64,000 nucleotides of DNA, taken from NCBI GenBank assembly GCA_000442125.1, contig KE546984.1, forward strand, positions 248,001-312,000, given 5' to 3'. The position numbers were made by a program, and so were the translations under genes. The notes under the pieces were generated by a model. The model saw nothing but the letters and a program-made list of their open reading frames with translations, was not told where the DNA came from and ran no database searches. The DNA is from Opeltia flavorubescens. Taxonomy: Eukaryota > Ascomycota > Lecanoromycetes > Teloschistales > Teloschistaceae. Below, one piece after another: positions 1 to 11,254 of this stretch. Within the stretch, counting starts at the first letter, position 1, and the number at the start of each line of letters is the position of its first letter.

Positions 1-739
1 CCAATCTTCATCCTCGTACACTAACGAACGTGCAGTGTGCACTCTACCCCCGGAAGTACGCTCCCCAATCCCCCTAATTTCGTCCTACGAAGTCATCAGC
101 TAAGAATAGCCAGGCTGATGGCATATGATGCTTAGTATTGTGAATTCGGCGGCACTGCAAAGAAATGTAAAGAATGGCTGGAAAACAATCATGCCGATCT
201 ACATGAGAAGCTTTACTCTGAAGGTATTTTATTTTTCTCCAGCAACACTGACCCATTAATGTGCGGCCATCTCCTCATCATACGAAATCAATACATTCTT
301 TAAGGAGCGTATTCTAACGTCTCCTGCTCTTCTAGAAGCTGTAGCCGCCGTATTATCCACACTCTCCGTCGACGCCCAGAAACGTGCCGCCAAAGATTCC
401 CAAAAGAAAGAGGCAAAGGCCGCAGCAGCCGAAGCCAAAGCAGCAGAAACCAAAGCTCAGGCTCAAGTCCTCATCAAGCGTGTCGAGCGTAATAAGCGAA
501 AGTATGTCACGGCAGTCTCTGGCCTGGAGGCTCATGGCATGGACCTGAAGAAAGTGGCCAAAGAGTGGGGCAAGAAGTTTGCTACGGGGAGCAGTGTGAC
601 GAAGACTCCGAGTGGAGGCGAGGAGGTTGTGGTGCAGGGGGATAACAGCGATGAAATTTTCGATTGGGTGGTGGATGTTGCGGGGGTGCCGGAGGCGAAC
701 GTGGATTGTGTGGAGGATAAGAAGAAAAAGGCAACTTAA
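1..739 (+). CDS. TMA22: TMA22 / density-regulated protein homologue, 5'-truncated by window edge
   Basis: Translation-machinery-associated protein 22 (fungal DENR). In this family it pairs with TMA20/MCT-1 and helps recycle 40S subunits and re-initiate translation in the cytosol. Visible exons are 35-55 (a 21-nt micro-exon reading VCTLPPE), 136-223 and 336-739. Joined, they give VCTLPPE-YCEFGGTAKKC, the Cys-bearing N-terminal motif of the family. An Ala/Lys-rich linker follows, then a SUI1/eIF1 domain containing ATGSSVTKTPSGGEE and a Lys-rich C-terminus. The introns (56-135, 224-335) have GT/AG ends, and a CTAAC branch site precedes the 335 acceptor. Another CTAAC lies at 21-25, so an intron probably ends at 34 and the first coding exon lies outside the window. 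Identification is firm; the first splice site is inferred. Confidence 0.9.
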
Positions 740-1698
740 GAGAATGAGGGAGGTGTCCGATACTGGCGCATCATGTGTCTATGAAAGGGTCATTGTGGAG
801 GTCAAGGAAATGTTATGGTGTACCAAATTAATGATTGTCGACATGTCGATACCTTGATCTCTATTCGACCGCGATTGTTTTTCCTAGCTTTCTACGCTCT
901 GAGTGATCATCGACTCCCAACTTGATACGTTATTCAATTGCTTTTGTGTCTACCCGTCTTATTTTTGAAAGCACTACTCAAAACACATCAAGAAATATCA
1001 ATGATCAATTCAGCTTCGGATGGGATAACCCATCCCCTGCTACTCATGGCATCAAAAAGCTTGGCGCACACCCTCTGTGCTTCTTATTCCAAGATGACTA
1101 TATCGATTGATCGAGTTCCTGGTAGCCTTAAATACATGTCTGATAAACTGGTAATATTGCCGACTAAGAGCCTGTATGGTGGATAAAAATGAGACGAAGG
1201 CGAAATAGTCGTGGTAACCCCTATTCTTAGTGACATAGTAAGGGATGGGATAGATAGAGAATCAGGAATTGCAGGTACGATACCTCTCGGGAATTTCTCT
1301 TGACAATACAAGTCATATCACGAGAAAATTGTTAAGGGTAGCCCTTAAATTCGCATTGCCAGTGTTTAAGTTCATATGCTGACAACCTTAGCTGAATTTG
1401 CGGAGCATTGGTATATCTATGACTGACAGTTGATTCACGAGGTCGCGATTAAGAGCTGCCTTCTCATGTATAATATTTGAGCTCGAATAGGAGAAAGGAA
1501 ATTCGGGAGTCGATGTGATTGGCTAGATCCAAAACAATGAGCGGGGCCAGCCGCCGCTTCAGCCTCCCGCTTCAGCCTTGTGTGACGCTTTGCCACATTG
1601 GGGCCACGCAGCATCTTCAGGTTCTGTTTGCCAACGCAACAGTGAGAGTCTATCTCCTCCACTCTCCTTCGTGGGTGTCGAGAAGGTTGCGATCCATC
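740..1698. other. Intergenic: TMA22 3' region and VPS10 5' region
   Basis: Holds the TMA22 3' untranslated region and the VPS10 upstream region. No gene, repeat or RNA was recognised. The VPS10 frame stays open from 1519, but the stretch 1519-1698 does not resemble the family. Confidence 0.6.
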
Positions 1699-4600
1699 AT
1701 GTGGTTCTTAAAATATTCGCGACGGCTACTTCTGCTGCATTTCTTGATATTGCAGCTCCTGTGGCTAGACCCAGCTGCCGCAAAGAAAGATAAACCCGAC
1801 ATCTCATCACACAAACTCGATAATGCCCCTTCCAACTTTTTCTACTTTGATGACTCCAACGTCATTCTACTACACGACAGAGAGGGTGGACATGTCCATC
1901 GTTCCGAAGATGCCGGGAAATCATGGAAAAAGGTCGATATCGAAGGCGGGAAACCTATGGACCTTTGGCGGCATCCCTACGACAATGAAAAGGCATACAT
2001 CATGGGCAGAGCAAGTACCCACTGGCATACAAACGATCAGGGCAAAACTTGGCAGGATTTCGAGATACCTAAAGCTCGCCCTTCGCTATTCCGAGCCCCT
2101 TTTGCTTTCCATGCAAACGATAGCGACAAAGTCATTATCCATGGGGAAATCTGCAAGATCGGTGGCCTGATTGACTGCAGAGAGACAACTTTCTATACCA
2201 AGGATGGGTTCGAAACGGTGGGGGAGATGAGGGAGAACACGCGAGGCTGCGTCTTTGCCCACGCCACTCCAGAATTCTACACCGGCGATGACGACAAGAA
2301 CAATGATCGCGTCGTTTGCGTCACCGCTGGGAGGGTATCATTCGATGCCCGTGAGCACCGCCTCGCTGTGTCGGACAATTATTTCAAAGACGAACATGAG
2401 CCAAACCTTGAGGGGGATCGGACCGTTCAGGGTATCATCAATATTGCTGTGGTGAAGGGATATCTTGTTGCGGCTGCACGAGCTCCAAATACTGATGAGC
2501 TTGCCATGTACGTGACCGATGACGCAAACATATGGCATCGTGCAGTCTTCCCAAGCGATAGTCGGCTGAAAGAAGATGCATATACGTTGTTGGAATCCAC
2601 TACCTACAGCATTCAGGTGGATGTCATGACCGTTGATCCTCCTAATCCCATGGGAGTCCTTTTCACCAGCAATTCCAATGGGACCTATTTCACCAAGAAC
2701 ATACCGTATACGAATCGCAACATAAATGGCATCGTTGACTTCGAGAAGGTTCAAGGTATCCAAGGGATTGTCCTTGTGAACGTCGTTCACAATCATGAAG
2801 AGGTCGAAGGGAGCTTTGGCAGGGCAGAGAAGAAGCTCAAAAGTCAAATCAGCTTCGACGATGGGAGAAGCTTCAAGGACCTTACTACAGATGGAAAGAG
2901 CTTGCATCTACACTCTGTAACCGAGATGAACAACATTGGGAGAGTTTTTTCCAGCCCCGCTCCCGGTGTCATCATGGGCATTGGCAACACTGGCAAATAC
3001 CTCAAGCCTTACGATGAAGGCGATCTGTATATCTCCGACGATGCAGGTCTGACGTGGGCCTTAGCCTTGGAAGAGGCGCACAAGTATGAATTTGGTGATC
3101 AGGGTTCAATCTTAGTTGCGATCTATGATGAAGGTCCAACAGATGTCATCCAGTATTCCCTCAATCATGGCCGAAAGTGGCACTCGGTGGATCTTCCAGA
3201 AGGCAAAATTCGTGCCAAAGCTCTTACGACGACTCCGGATTCAACTGCAATGAAATTCTTCCTCTGGGGAACTAAAGGTGGGGGCTCTAAAACGGAGCAC
3301 TGGGTGTTCTCAATCGACTTTGAGGATATGCATGAAGGCAAGTGCAAAGAGAAGGACTTTGAGGAATGGACAGCACGAGTCGACAAAGATGGCAACCCAA
3401 GCTGCGTCATGGGCTTCAAGGAATTCTATAATAGGAGAAAAGCAGACGCGGATTGCTTCATACGCGAAAAGAATTTCGAGGAGATCAAGCCTAAATTCGA
3501 TGTTTGCAAGTGTACAGAGGAAGACTTCGAATGCGATTACAATTTTGTTAGGAGCAAAGACGGGAAAGAGTGTATCCGTGATGGGCCGTTGCCAGATCCC
3601 AAGGGCGCTTGCAAGGGCGGCGCGAAAAAGTACAAGGCTAGCTCAGGCTATAGAAAGATACCAGGAAATATGTGTGAAGATGGGGTCAATCTGGAAGAAG
3701 AGAAAGAACGGGATTGTGAAGATACCCTGAAGCCTCCAGTCAGCGGAGAAATTAGTGTTGAACGGACGGCGTTTCAAGCGAAGGGCTTCAGAAGCTATTT
3801 CTACCTCGAAAGGGCCGAATCAAGCTCTGGATCTAGCAAGGCTGGCGAGGATGAGACGGTCGTCATGCGGACTGACCAAGCCGAGGTTTACATGTCCAGA
3901 GATCATGGCAAGACCTGGGACCAAATTCTGAAGGGCGATGAGATCAAGGACATCTATCCCCATCCTCACTTCAATGATGCCTGCTTCTTTGTTCAAACCA
4001 ACGGAACAGTCCATTACACAATCAACCGAGGAGATACATTCGAGCATTTCGATGCTAGAACGGAACCGACTAGAGACCAGAATCTACCAGCTCTCGGATT
4101 CCATGCCGAATACAAGGACTGGCTCATCTGGACAGGTGCGGTTGGTTGTGACAAGGAAGGTCAATGTCACAATGACGCCTACTATAGTACCGATCGAGGC
4201 TCGGACTGGAAGGTGTTGCGAAAATATGTCCGCAAATGCGAGTTCATCAAAGCAGAAGGCCGTGGCGACAAAGAGAAGAAGCTTGTGTATTGCGAGCAAT
4301 ATAAAGACGAGAAGCTTGGTGGCCCGCTCGAACTGGTGTCGAGTGACAATTGGTTCGCCAAACCAGAGGTTCACTTCAATAGCATCGTCGACTTCGCTAC
4401 TATGTCCGAATTTATCATTGTTGCGACACGGGAGCAAAGTGATAGCGATTCGCTCAAGGTTGATGCCAGCGTTGATGGACAGACGTTTGCTGATGCTCTG
4501 TTCCCAAAGAACTTCAATGTGCCAATCCAAAAGGCCTACACGGTGCTGGACAGCCATACGCATGCTGTATTCTTGCATGTGACCGTTGGGAATCAGAAGG

Positions 4601-6271
4601 ATGCAGAGTACGGGTCCATCATCAAAAGCAACAGCAATGGCACGTCTTACGTCCTTAGTCTTGATAGTGTCAATAGGAATACACCTGGGTACGTCGACTT
4701 CGAGAAGATGTTAGGCCTTGAAGGTGTTGCTCTTGTCAATGTCGTCACGAATATAGAAGATGCTGAGAGAGGTTCCGGTAAGAAGCTCAAGACGATGATC
4801 ACGCACAATGATGGAGCCGAATGGGCGCTTTTGCGGGCGCCCCAGAAAGATCCCGAAGGCAAAGCATACGACTGTGACACTGGTAAGGTCGCCGATTGCT
4901 CATTACACCTTCATGGCTACACCGAGAGAAGAGATCCTCGTGATGTGTTCTCATCGCCATCCGCAGTTGGACTCATGATGGCCGTGGGCAATGTCGGAGA
5001 CTATTTGACCCCAAAATCGGAGAAAAATAGCGATACCTTCATTACACGAGATGGCGGCATCGAATGGCACGCAGTCAAGAAAGGAAATTACATGTGGGAG
5101 TACGGCGATCAAGGCTCCATCATTGTCATCGTCAGGGACACGGTCTCGACCAACGAAATCTTCTATTCTCTTGATGAGGGGGAGACGTGGACACCGTTCA
5201 AGTTCTCCAACAAGAAAGTGCGCGTTGCGATCCTTTCGACCGTTCCTTCAGACAACTCGAGAAATTTCCTTCTTTGGGGCCAGGAAGAAGATAGCGATAG
5301 CGAGGTTGTGACTTTCAACATAGACTTCACACAGATCAAAGAGCGACAGAAGCAATGCTACTTGAACGAAGACGATCTCAATGATCCGAAGTCAGATTAC
5401 TATGTCTGGAAACCTAGACACCCTTCGCAAGACAATGACTGCCTCTTCGGTCACGTGTCAAAGTATCACCGGAAAATCGTTGAACGGGAATGCTACAACG
5501 GGCGTAGCATTCAGCATCTCCACGACGATTCAGAGAAATGCGAATGTACCAGAGCGGACTTTGAATGGTATATCTTTTCTCCCTTTCTCTTTTTCCCCCC
5601 TTTCCCCATCCCCGATCAGAAAGCTCATATACTAACACAACGTCAATTTCTCCAGCGACTACAACTTCGAGCCCGCAAAAGACGGCTCCTGCAAACTCGT
5701 CCAAGGCCTCGAACCCTCGGACCACAGCAAGATCTGCAAGGAAGATCCCGACCGCATCTCCTACTTCGAACCCACCGGATACCGCCGCGTCCCGCTCAGC
5801 ACCTGCGAAGGCGGCAACGAACTCGAAAAGTACGAGACTAAGGAAGTACCCTGCAAGGGGCACGAAGAGGAATTCGAGGAAAAACACCGTGGGCTTAGTG
5901 GCTTTTGGCTCTTTGTTCTGGGTGTTTTGTTGCCTGTTGGTCTGGCGAGCGCGATTGGGTATTGGGTTTGGAGGAATTGGGATGGGAAGTTTGGAAGGAT
6001 TAGACTTGGTGGTGATAGTGGGGGTGGGGGGGCGTTTGATAAGGATCAGCCGTGGATTCGGTATCCGGTGTTGGCGGTTTCGGGCATCGTGGCTGTTGTT
6101 GCGGCGGTGCCGTTGCTTGTGGGGAGTCTTTGGAGGGGGGTTGTGGGGATGTTTGGTGGGGGCAGTAGGGGGAGGTATACGACTAGGGGGAGCTTTGCGA
6201 GGGGTAGAGGGGATTATGCCGTTGTTGATGAGGATGAGCTTTTGGGGGAGGATGAGGATGAGGAGGTGTAG
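1699..6271 (+). CDS. VPS10: Vacuolar protein sorting receptor Vps10 (sortilin family)
   Basis: Type I membrane receptor that carries soluble hydrolases such as carboxypeptidase Y from the late Golgi to the endosome/vacuole and is recycled by retromer. Exons 1699-5567 and 5656-6271 give 1494 residues. The chosen ATG opens a signal peptide (MWFLKYSRRLLLLHF...). Two Vps10 beta-propeller regions follow, with Asp-box repeats (SEDAGKSWKK, SRDHGKTWDQ, SLDEGETWTP). Each is followed by a cysteine-rich 10CC module (CKCTEEDFECDYNF and CECTRADFE-CDYNFE). The second module is rebuilt exactly across the 88-bp intron, which supports that splice. The C-terminal hydrophobic span (FWLFVLGVLLPVGLASAIGY) is followed by a second hydrophobic stretch and an acidic tail. 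The frame is open 60 codons upstream, but those codons lack family character. Confidence 0.95.
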
Positions 6272-7291
6272 ATTCTTCTTTTTGACTCGGAAAGGGGGGA
6301 GAGCGAACTGGATATATCATCAGATATGGGGGCGCCTTGACATTTTGTTCTCAGTCCGTGAGCCTTGCGGTCTTTCAAAGCGTTTAGCGGGATGTGATGG
6401 GTCGAGCTTGGTTCGATCGTGGGAATCGTGGGTACTTTTTGGCCTTCGGAGCGGTTCTTTTTTTTCTCCATGTCGTTATTGATAAGTAATCTGGTCCCTT
6501 CTTTTTTGACACTTTTTGTAAACATGAATGAGATTGGACTGATGTTCTTGAGTCAAGCCCCTTTCTCTTCAGGATAATCAGTCGGTCAAAAGCTAGACTG
6601 AGTTTTATTTTTCTTGTCTCTTTTCCGTCTGCTTTTGATGTTCATCGAAGCAACTTAATCACCCAATAGCCGACACTATCCATCAGCTGTGGGCGTAGAA
6701 AGGTGAACGCTCCACGCCGGACGGAGTTATGTTCTGGGAGTATGAGAGATTAACATGCCCTCTTTTTCCTTTTTCTTTGCTTTTGGTGGTTGTGTAAGGC
6801 AGGCACGGTACTCGGGGCGATCTCACTGAACTCCTTCTTTTCGGTGTGGGAGAGGTATCTTGATGTATTTTTCGATGAGAAACGGAGGACAGTTTACTTT
6901 TTACACATTTGTGCAAGGAAAGAGGAAGGAGGATAAGGAGGAGTAAAGTCACTATCGTGGCGAGATTGTGAGTCTTATATAGGCACGTCCATCCGTTCAC
7001 CAGAATGTTTGTTGTACGTAAGTAACGAGTCATGCTCCCCCTTTTTTTTGGTCTACAGATATTGCGTGAAGAAAATATGTTTGACGCATGAGTTTTCGAT
7101 CGAGTATCGTGGCCTCACCATCATCAGCAGCATTATTTGTCATCCAGATATGTCACTATAAAAAGCGTGCTCCTCCTTCTAACCTCTTCCCTCTTTCTCT
7201 CTTCCTTTCCTTCGACATCTGCAAGACTTTCAAGAAATATCATTGAAATCTCATCATCTCTTACACTGAAAACAACACAACACTTCCGAAA
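6272..7291. other. Intergenic: VPS10 3' region and upstream region of the Gly-rich gene
   Basis: T-rich downstream sequence of VPS10, then the promoter of the next gene, including the TATA-like box listed separately and a long CT tract just after it. No further gene recognised. Confidence 0.6.
7157..7164 (+). promoter_or_regulatory. TATA-like box before the Gly-rich gene
   Basis: TATAAAAA lies 128 bp before the ATG at 7292 and is followed by a pyrimidine-rich tract (about 7170-7215). This is a common arrangement for a fungal core promoter. Assigned by motif and position only. Confidence 0.5.
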
Positions 7292-8023
7292 ATGGGCTCC
7301 TCCCACAGCAAACACGGCGGCCGCCCCTTCGTCGAATGGGGACCTCCCCCCCGCGGAGGAGCACGCGCCCGCGGCAGACCAATGGAAGTAACGATGGAAG
7401 AAGCACAACGCTGGGGCTCAGCGTTCCGAGGAGGCCACATCCCTCCTGAGCTCATGAACACTTGGAATCAGCATCAACAGCAACATGGAGGTCGCCCGGG
7501 CGGGTTCCCCATGCTCAGAGTTGTCGGTGGTGGCGCCCGTGGACCGAAGATACGTCCTGAACTTAACGGAGGGGGACGGATGCATGCTGGTGGGGGTATG
7601 GGTATGCATCCTGGTATGGGTATGCCTCCGGGGGCAAGTAGAGGAGGTTCAATGCACGGATCGAGGTTCACTAGTGGGCCAGGGGGAGGAAGTAGGGCTA
7701 CGCATCGGATGACGGGGGCGACGCACCCTAGTATGGGGGGCAGTCGACATCCGAGTATGGGTGGTAGTCGCCATCCTAGTATGGGCGGTAGTCGACATCC
7801 GAGTATGGGCGGTAGTCGAGGAGGAAGAAGTATGGCTTCACGGATGCAAGGGGGTGGATTACCCCATCACTTAGCAGGCATGATGGGAGGTGGAGGACCT
7901 CCTGTGATGGGTGGCGGTGGACCAAGACGTGGAATGGGAGGAGGAATGAGAGGCGGAGGAGGCGTGAGAGGTGGAGGAGGTCGTGCAGCGGGAGGTGGAC
8001 ATAGGGATCCATATGCAGACTAA
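7292..8023 (+). CDS. Gly/Met/Arg-rich low-complexity protein, possibly N-myristoylated
   Basis: Single-exon open frame of 243 residues; family not recognised. The N-terminus MGSSHSKH fits the N-myristoylation pattern (Gly2, Ser6, then a basic residue). The middle holds Met-Gly-rich sequence and four exact copies of the octapeptide HPSMGGSR, encoded by four 24-bp units at 7724-7819. The C-terminal third is RGG/GGG-rich (RGMGGGMRGGGG), as in some RNA-binding or phase-separating proteins. A TATA-like box lies upstream. No folded domain is seen, and RNA binding is only an inference from composition. The upstream open frame at 7137-7391 overlaps in another frame and is not favoured. Confidence 0.6.
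   Translation: MGSSHSKHGGRPFVEWGPPPRGGARARGRPMEVTMEEAQRWGSAFRGGHIPPELMNTWNQHQQQHGGRPGGFPMLRVVGGGARGPKIRPELNGGGRMHAGGGMGMHPGMGMPPGASRGGSMHGSRFTSGPGGGSRATHRMTGATHPSMGGSRHPSMGGSRHPSMGGSRHPSMGGSRGGRSMASRMQGGGLPHHLAGMMGGGGPPVMGGGGPRRGMGGGMRGGGGVRGGGGRAAGGGHRDPYAD
7724..7819 (+). repeat. Four 24-bp tandem repeats encoding HPSMGGSR
   Basis: Four head-to-tail 24-bp units with a few, mostly third-position, differences. Every unit translates to HPSMGGSR. The repeat lies inside the Gly-rich gene and keeps its frame. Confidence 0.9.
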
Positions 8024-8937
8024 TTGGGAGGCTCTTGGAGAGGTAACTTTGGCAGTATGCAAGGAACTTCGGAGTATTTTGGTTGAAAAGGGTTTGTTAT
8101 TGGGGATTTGCAAGATTTGCGTGCGTTGGATTTCATATTGTATGGTGAGCGTGGCCAATACCCTATATGTTTGTGAGTTGAGTCTAATTCATATGAAAGT
8201 AGCACCCTTGATTACTTCGCGTCGAAGAAAGAAAACTGTTTGGCTGCTAATATACCTCTTCAGATTTCGAGTTTTGGTCACATCTAGCCTCTTTGCCTGC
8301 CAAGCGATCAGGAATCTATTGCCTCTTACGTAATTGGAGTTATTCACCTTTGGGCATACTGAAAATTCTTCTCTCACCATTAGGTACTGTGTATAAAAAC
8401 TTTCGACTTATGCTTGAAATGGTTCATTCATGCCAATCAACACTGCGCGTTTGGCTTATTAAGCTGATTTACGCTCGATATCATACTAGTGTCTACTACC
8501 TAAACCTCGATATTCTCCTTCGACAACTCTTCTCGTCAATGGTATTCATGCACAACCGAGTTCATCTTATTTATACACATCTCTGATCGGTCATCTTCTC
8601 TGAATCCTATACACTTAGAACGTAGGTTTCTGAGTAAAATCTCCACCTTGTCAGGCTTTCCGTTTCAGAGAACGAGGGGGTGCTTGCAGTCCACAAGGCC
8701 AACTTGATGTGTTGCCGCATGAACCAGCACCTTACTGGAGTATTCTACACCTTGTTCGCAAGGCTGCAAAATCTCCCAGAAGTGACACCATCGCGTTTCA
8801 TAATTAGTTTGCCTAAAGACAGCCTTGTGCTTTTTTTTGAACCTTAAATATGTCCATCGTCGCCATGGCTTTCTGGGATCTTGCACGGCTCTCCTCGATG
8901 TTTTCATATTCGCCATTCCTAAGAATACGTGCGAAGA
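8024..8937. other. Intergenic, nothing recognised
   Basis: AT-rich sequence between the Gly-rich gene and the decayed membrane-protein gene. No coding region, RNA or repeat could be supported. Confidence 0.5.
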
Positions 8938-10276
8938 ATGGCATTTACCTCTTTTCGAGCCCACCATAACGCTGATGTTGCCAACACTCGTTACAGCGAA
9001 GGTTTCATTCATGCGAGGAATCATATCAGAGTTCCGCCGAAGGATAATCAGCAATACTATCTTTATGAGTTGAATGACTTTTCTGCAGATTCATGCAACC
9101 CTCGACATGGTCTCAAACCGCTTGGATTGCCCACTGCAAAGAAGCGACTTCACAACTCGCATGTAGTTGCAGCAGTCCTCTCGCTGACATGTCTCGCGCT
9201 TGCAATCATGGCGGTGGCTAACGAGAAGGTGTCATGGCTTCTGGGACGGAAATGATAAGAAATCACCGCAGTATTGGATATACCGCAGCCAGATTACATC
9301 TCCACTGTGCAGAAATTGCTTGCCCCTGGAGAGTCGTGGAAAGTTACTGCCCGTATCACAGGAACCGTGGCCAAATGAAATGACTCGGAGGCGATTGGAT
9401 CGGGCGTCAAAAATTCGACCTTCATGCGCCGTTGTAAGGAGGCTATGGCCAGCTCTGGCGCATATACGGCTATGCAAATGCTCACTGAGAATTGTTTTGC
9501 TTTATTGAGTTCACCATCACCTGATCAGTCATTTCAATATGTTGGCTTCCCGCCTTTCCCAAAGGACCACACTCTTCCGGGTTACCCGTCCTGCTCAACC
9601 TTCTCCCACTACGCCCAGCTCTACGATATCACTCGCAAACCTTGTACGGGCTCTTGGATTATTACTCGTGGTGGCCTTCAGCTTGTCAGCGGTGAGTGTG
9701 ATGGAGCGGCTTCACCGCCAGAAGAGCAATTGATCATTACGAATGTCACCAGCACGTTCTTTGATTACTTCTACATGTCATCCCTCGTCGAGTTTCTAGG
9801 GGCTTTTGGGACACCTAATAGGAATGGGTCTAGTTGGGAGCATTCATTCATGGCAACAGGTGTAGCAGCTATGCTTTGGTCAAGAATTACAGTAAAGCGC
9901 TGCGGCCAATCTGGCAGACACTCATGGCGCGCCTATTTGGACATCGTCAAATGATACCAATTTCACCTTGGATGACGTCGGACTAATTTACCCTGTCAAA
10001 GATACTGTCAAATACACCCGACCGACTTTGCGGAAGTCAAGTTTACTTTACTTTGTCATCGCGATACAACCCTTGCTGGTCTTTGTCTCGCTTGCCTTAA
10101 TAGCTTGCGTTCTGAATTCTACACCTTTGGATAAAGATTTTGGATTCATCTCGATTTTATCTGGTATTGAGCGTGAAAGTCTCGATGTCATTAATGGAGC
10201 ATCGTTATCGGAAAACTTGCGGCAAAGGTCAAACTTGTCATGCGTCCAATACGAGCCCGCCAGGGAAGTACAATAA
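8938..10276 (+). pseudogene. Decayed fungal multi-span membrane protein gene (GFISILSGIERESLD family)
   Basis: Family-like protein sequence runs through one frame from the ATG at 8938 to about 9895. It includes LKPLGLPTAKKRLHNSHVV, a hydrophobic span, VANEKVSWLLG, then AVLDIPQPDYISTVQ, GAYTAMQML, CSTFSHYAQLYDI and MATGVAAMLWSRITV. This frame is broken by TGA 9253, TAA 9256 and TGA 9376. At about 9895 the reading shifts to the second frame, which continues as SAANLADTHGAPIWTSSND, GLIYPVKDTVKYTRPTLRKS, a transmembrane span and STPLDKDFGFISILSGIE, ending at 10276. Intact relatives, as I remember them, carry roughly 150 more residues between VSWLLG and the LDIPQP motif, so an internal deletion is likely too. 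Function of the family is unknown. The decay is read directly from the sequence; the family match is from memory. Confidence 0.8.
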
Positions 10277-11254
10277 GGTATCGTATAATTTCGCCTTCGC
10301 CTACGACTTCGCCGACCTTGCGGAACGAAAAACTAGCGCCAAACATTATCTACCATTAAGTCGAGCCTAGCACTATTCCTAGACATCTCCAAGCTCGAGG
10401 TGTAAGCTTGAGATGGTTGAGACAGATCAAGTTACTCATGGGTGAACGAATCCCAATGTTTACTCTCTGGTTCGAACTGGCCAAGGGAAACAGATTTCTG
10501 CAACTTGATAAACATATCTAGCGAAGCTCACAGAGCCCCTCTCCCGAGTCGTTACTCAACGCCTGTGTCGATATTGAACCTGGTCCTTTCGAATACCTAC
10601 TGGCGCTGCAACGAACGTGCGAGAGATAAAATTGCCCTCGGCCATTGTTGTAAGGCTTGCTGCACCTATTCACCGACGCTTCATCGTGTCGATTGTTAGT
10701 TTAGGAGTCCCACCACAGCGCCGAAAAGCTGCATCGACCATGATCGCAGAATCAAAGAAGCGGTTTGATTGAGGCATACAATCTATGCCTACGAATAGGC
10801 TTTGTCAAGTTTGAGAAAGGATTGTGAAATAATTGTGAATGTTGATTTTGGATAGGATCTTTTCCATTGCCATTTAATTTCATATGCATATGGGCGTTTC
10901 ATACCTGCCAGCTCTTCACATTCTCTCTTTTGAGAGTTCCCGATTGGGCAATAATGATCCGAAGTACGCCCGAACCGCTAATCGCTTTCAGGAAATGCTG
11001 GGATTTTCATAAGGGGAAGTGTGAGCAGTTGGCAAGAGTGAAACGCTCGAGCCATACTTGAACAAAGGGGTATTCCTCTCACAGCAGGCACCGGAATTAA
11101 TGTAACGACCCTCGAGGTAGCGATTTTGGGTATCAACTCCTCTTATTTTTTTCTTCAGAAGGTATATCTTTTGCAATCCGCAAATGGTTTGGTAGAGTCT
11201 TTATTCCATAAAATGATATGTTTTTGCAAGAACTACACCCGAACGATATTTTCA
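10277..11254. other. Intergenic, nothing firmly recognised
   Basis: Lies between the decayed gene and the 3' end of the HET gene. A stretch near 10520-10620 reads as a short open peptide without a start or a recognisable domain; I could not support it as a gene. Confidence 0.5.

Noticed and set aside
1519-1698. 60-codon N-terminal extension of VPS10 in the same frame
   Set aside because: The extension is unlike the family, and the downstream ATG at 1699 directly opens the signal peptide.
2338-2907. 189-codon antisense frame within VPS10
   Set aside because: Shadow frame opposite a strongly conserved gene.
7137-7391. 84-codon open frame with a signal-peptide-like start
   Set aside because: Its 3' half overlaps the Gly-rich gene in another frame, begins before or at the TATA-like box, and has no domain.
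10442-10699. Open frame with peptide-like stretch near 10520-10620
   Set aside because: No recognised family and no continuous reading; could be a relic, but I cannot support it.
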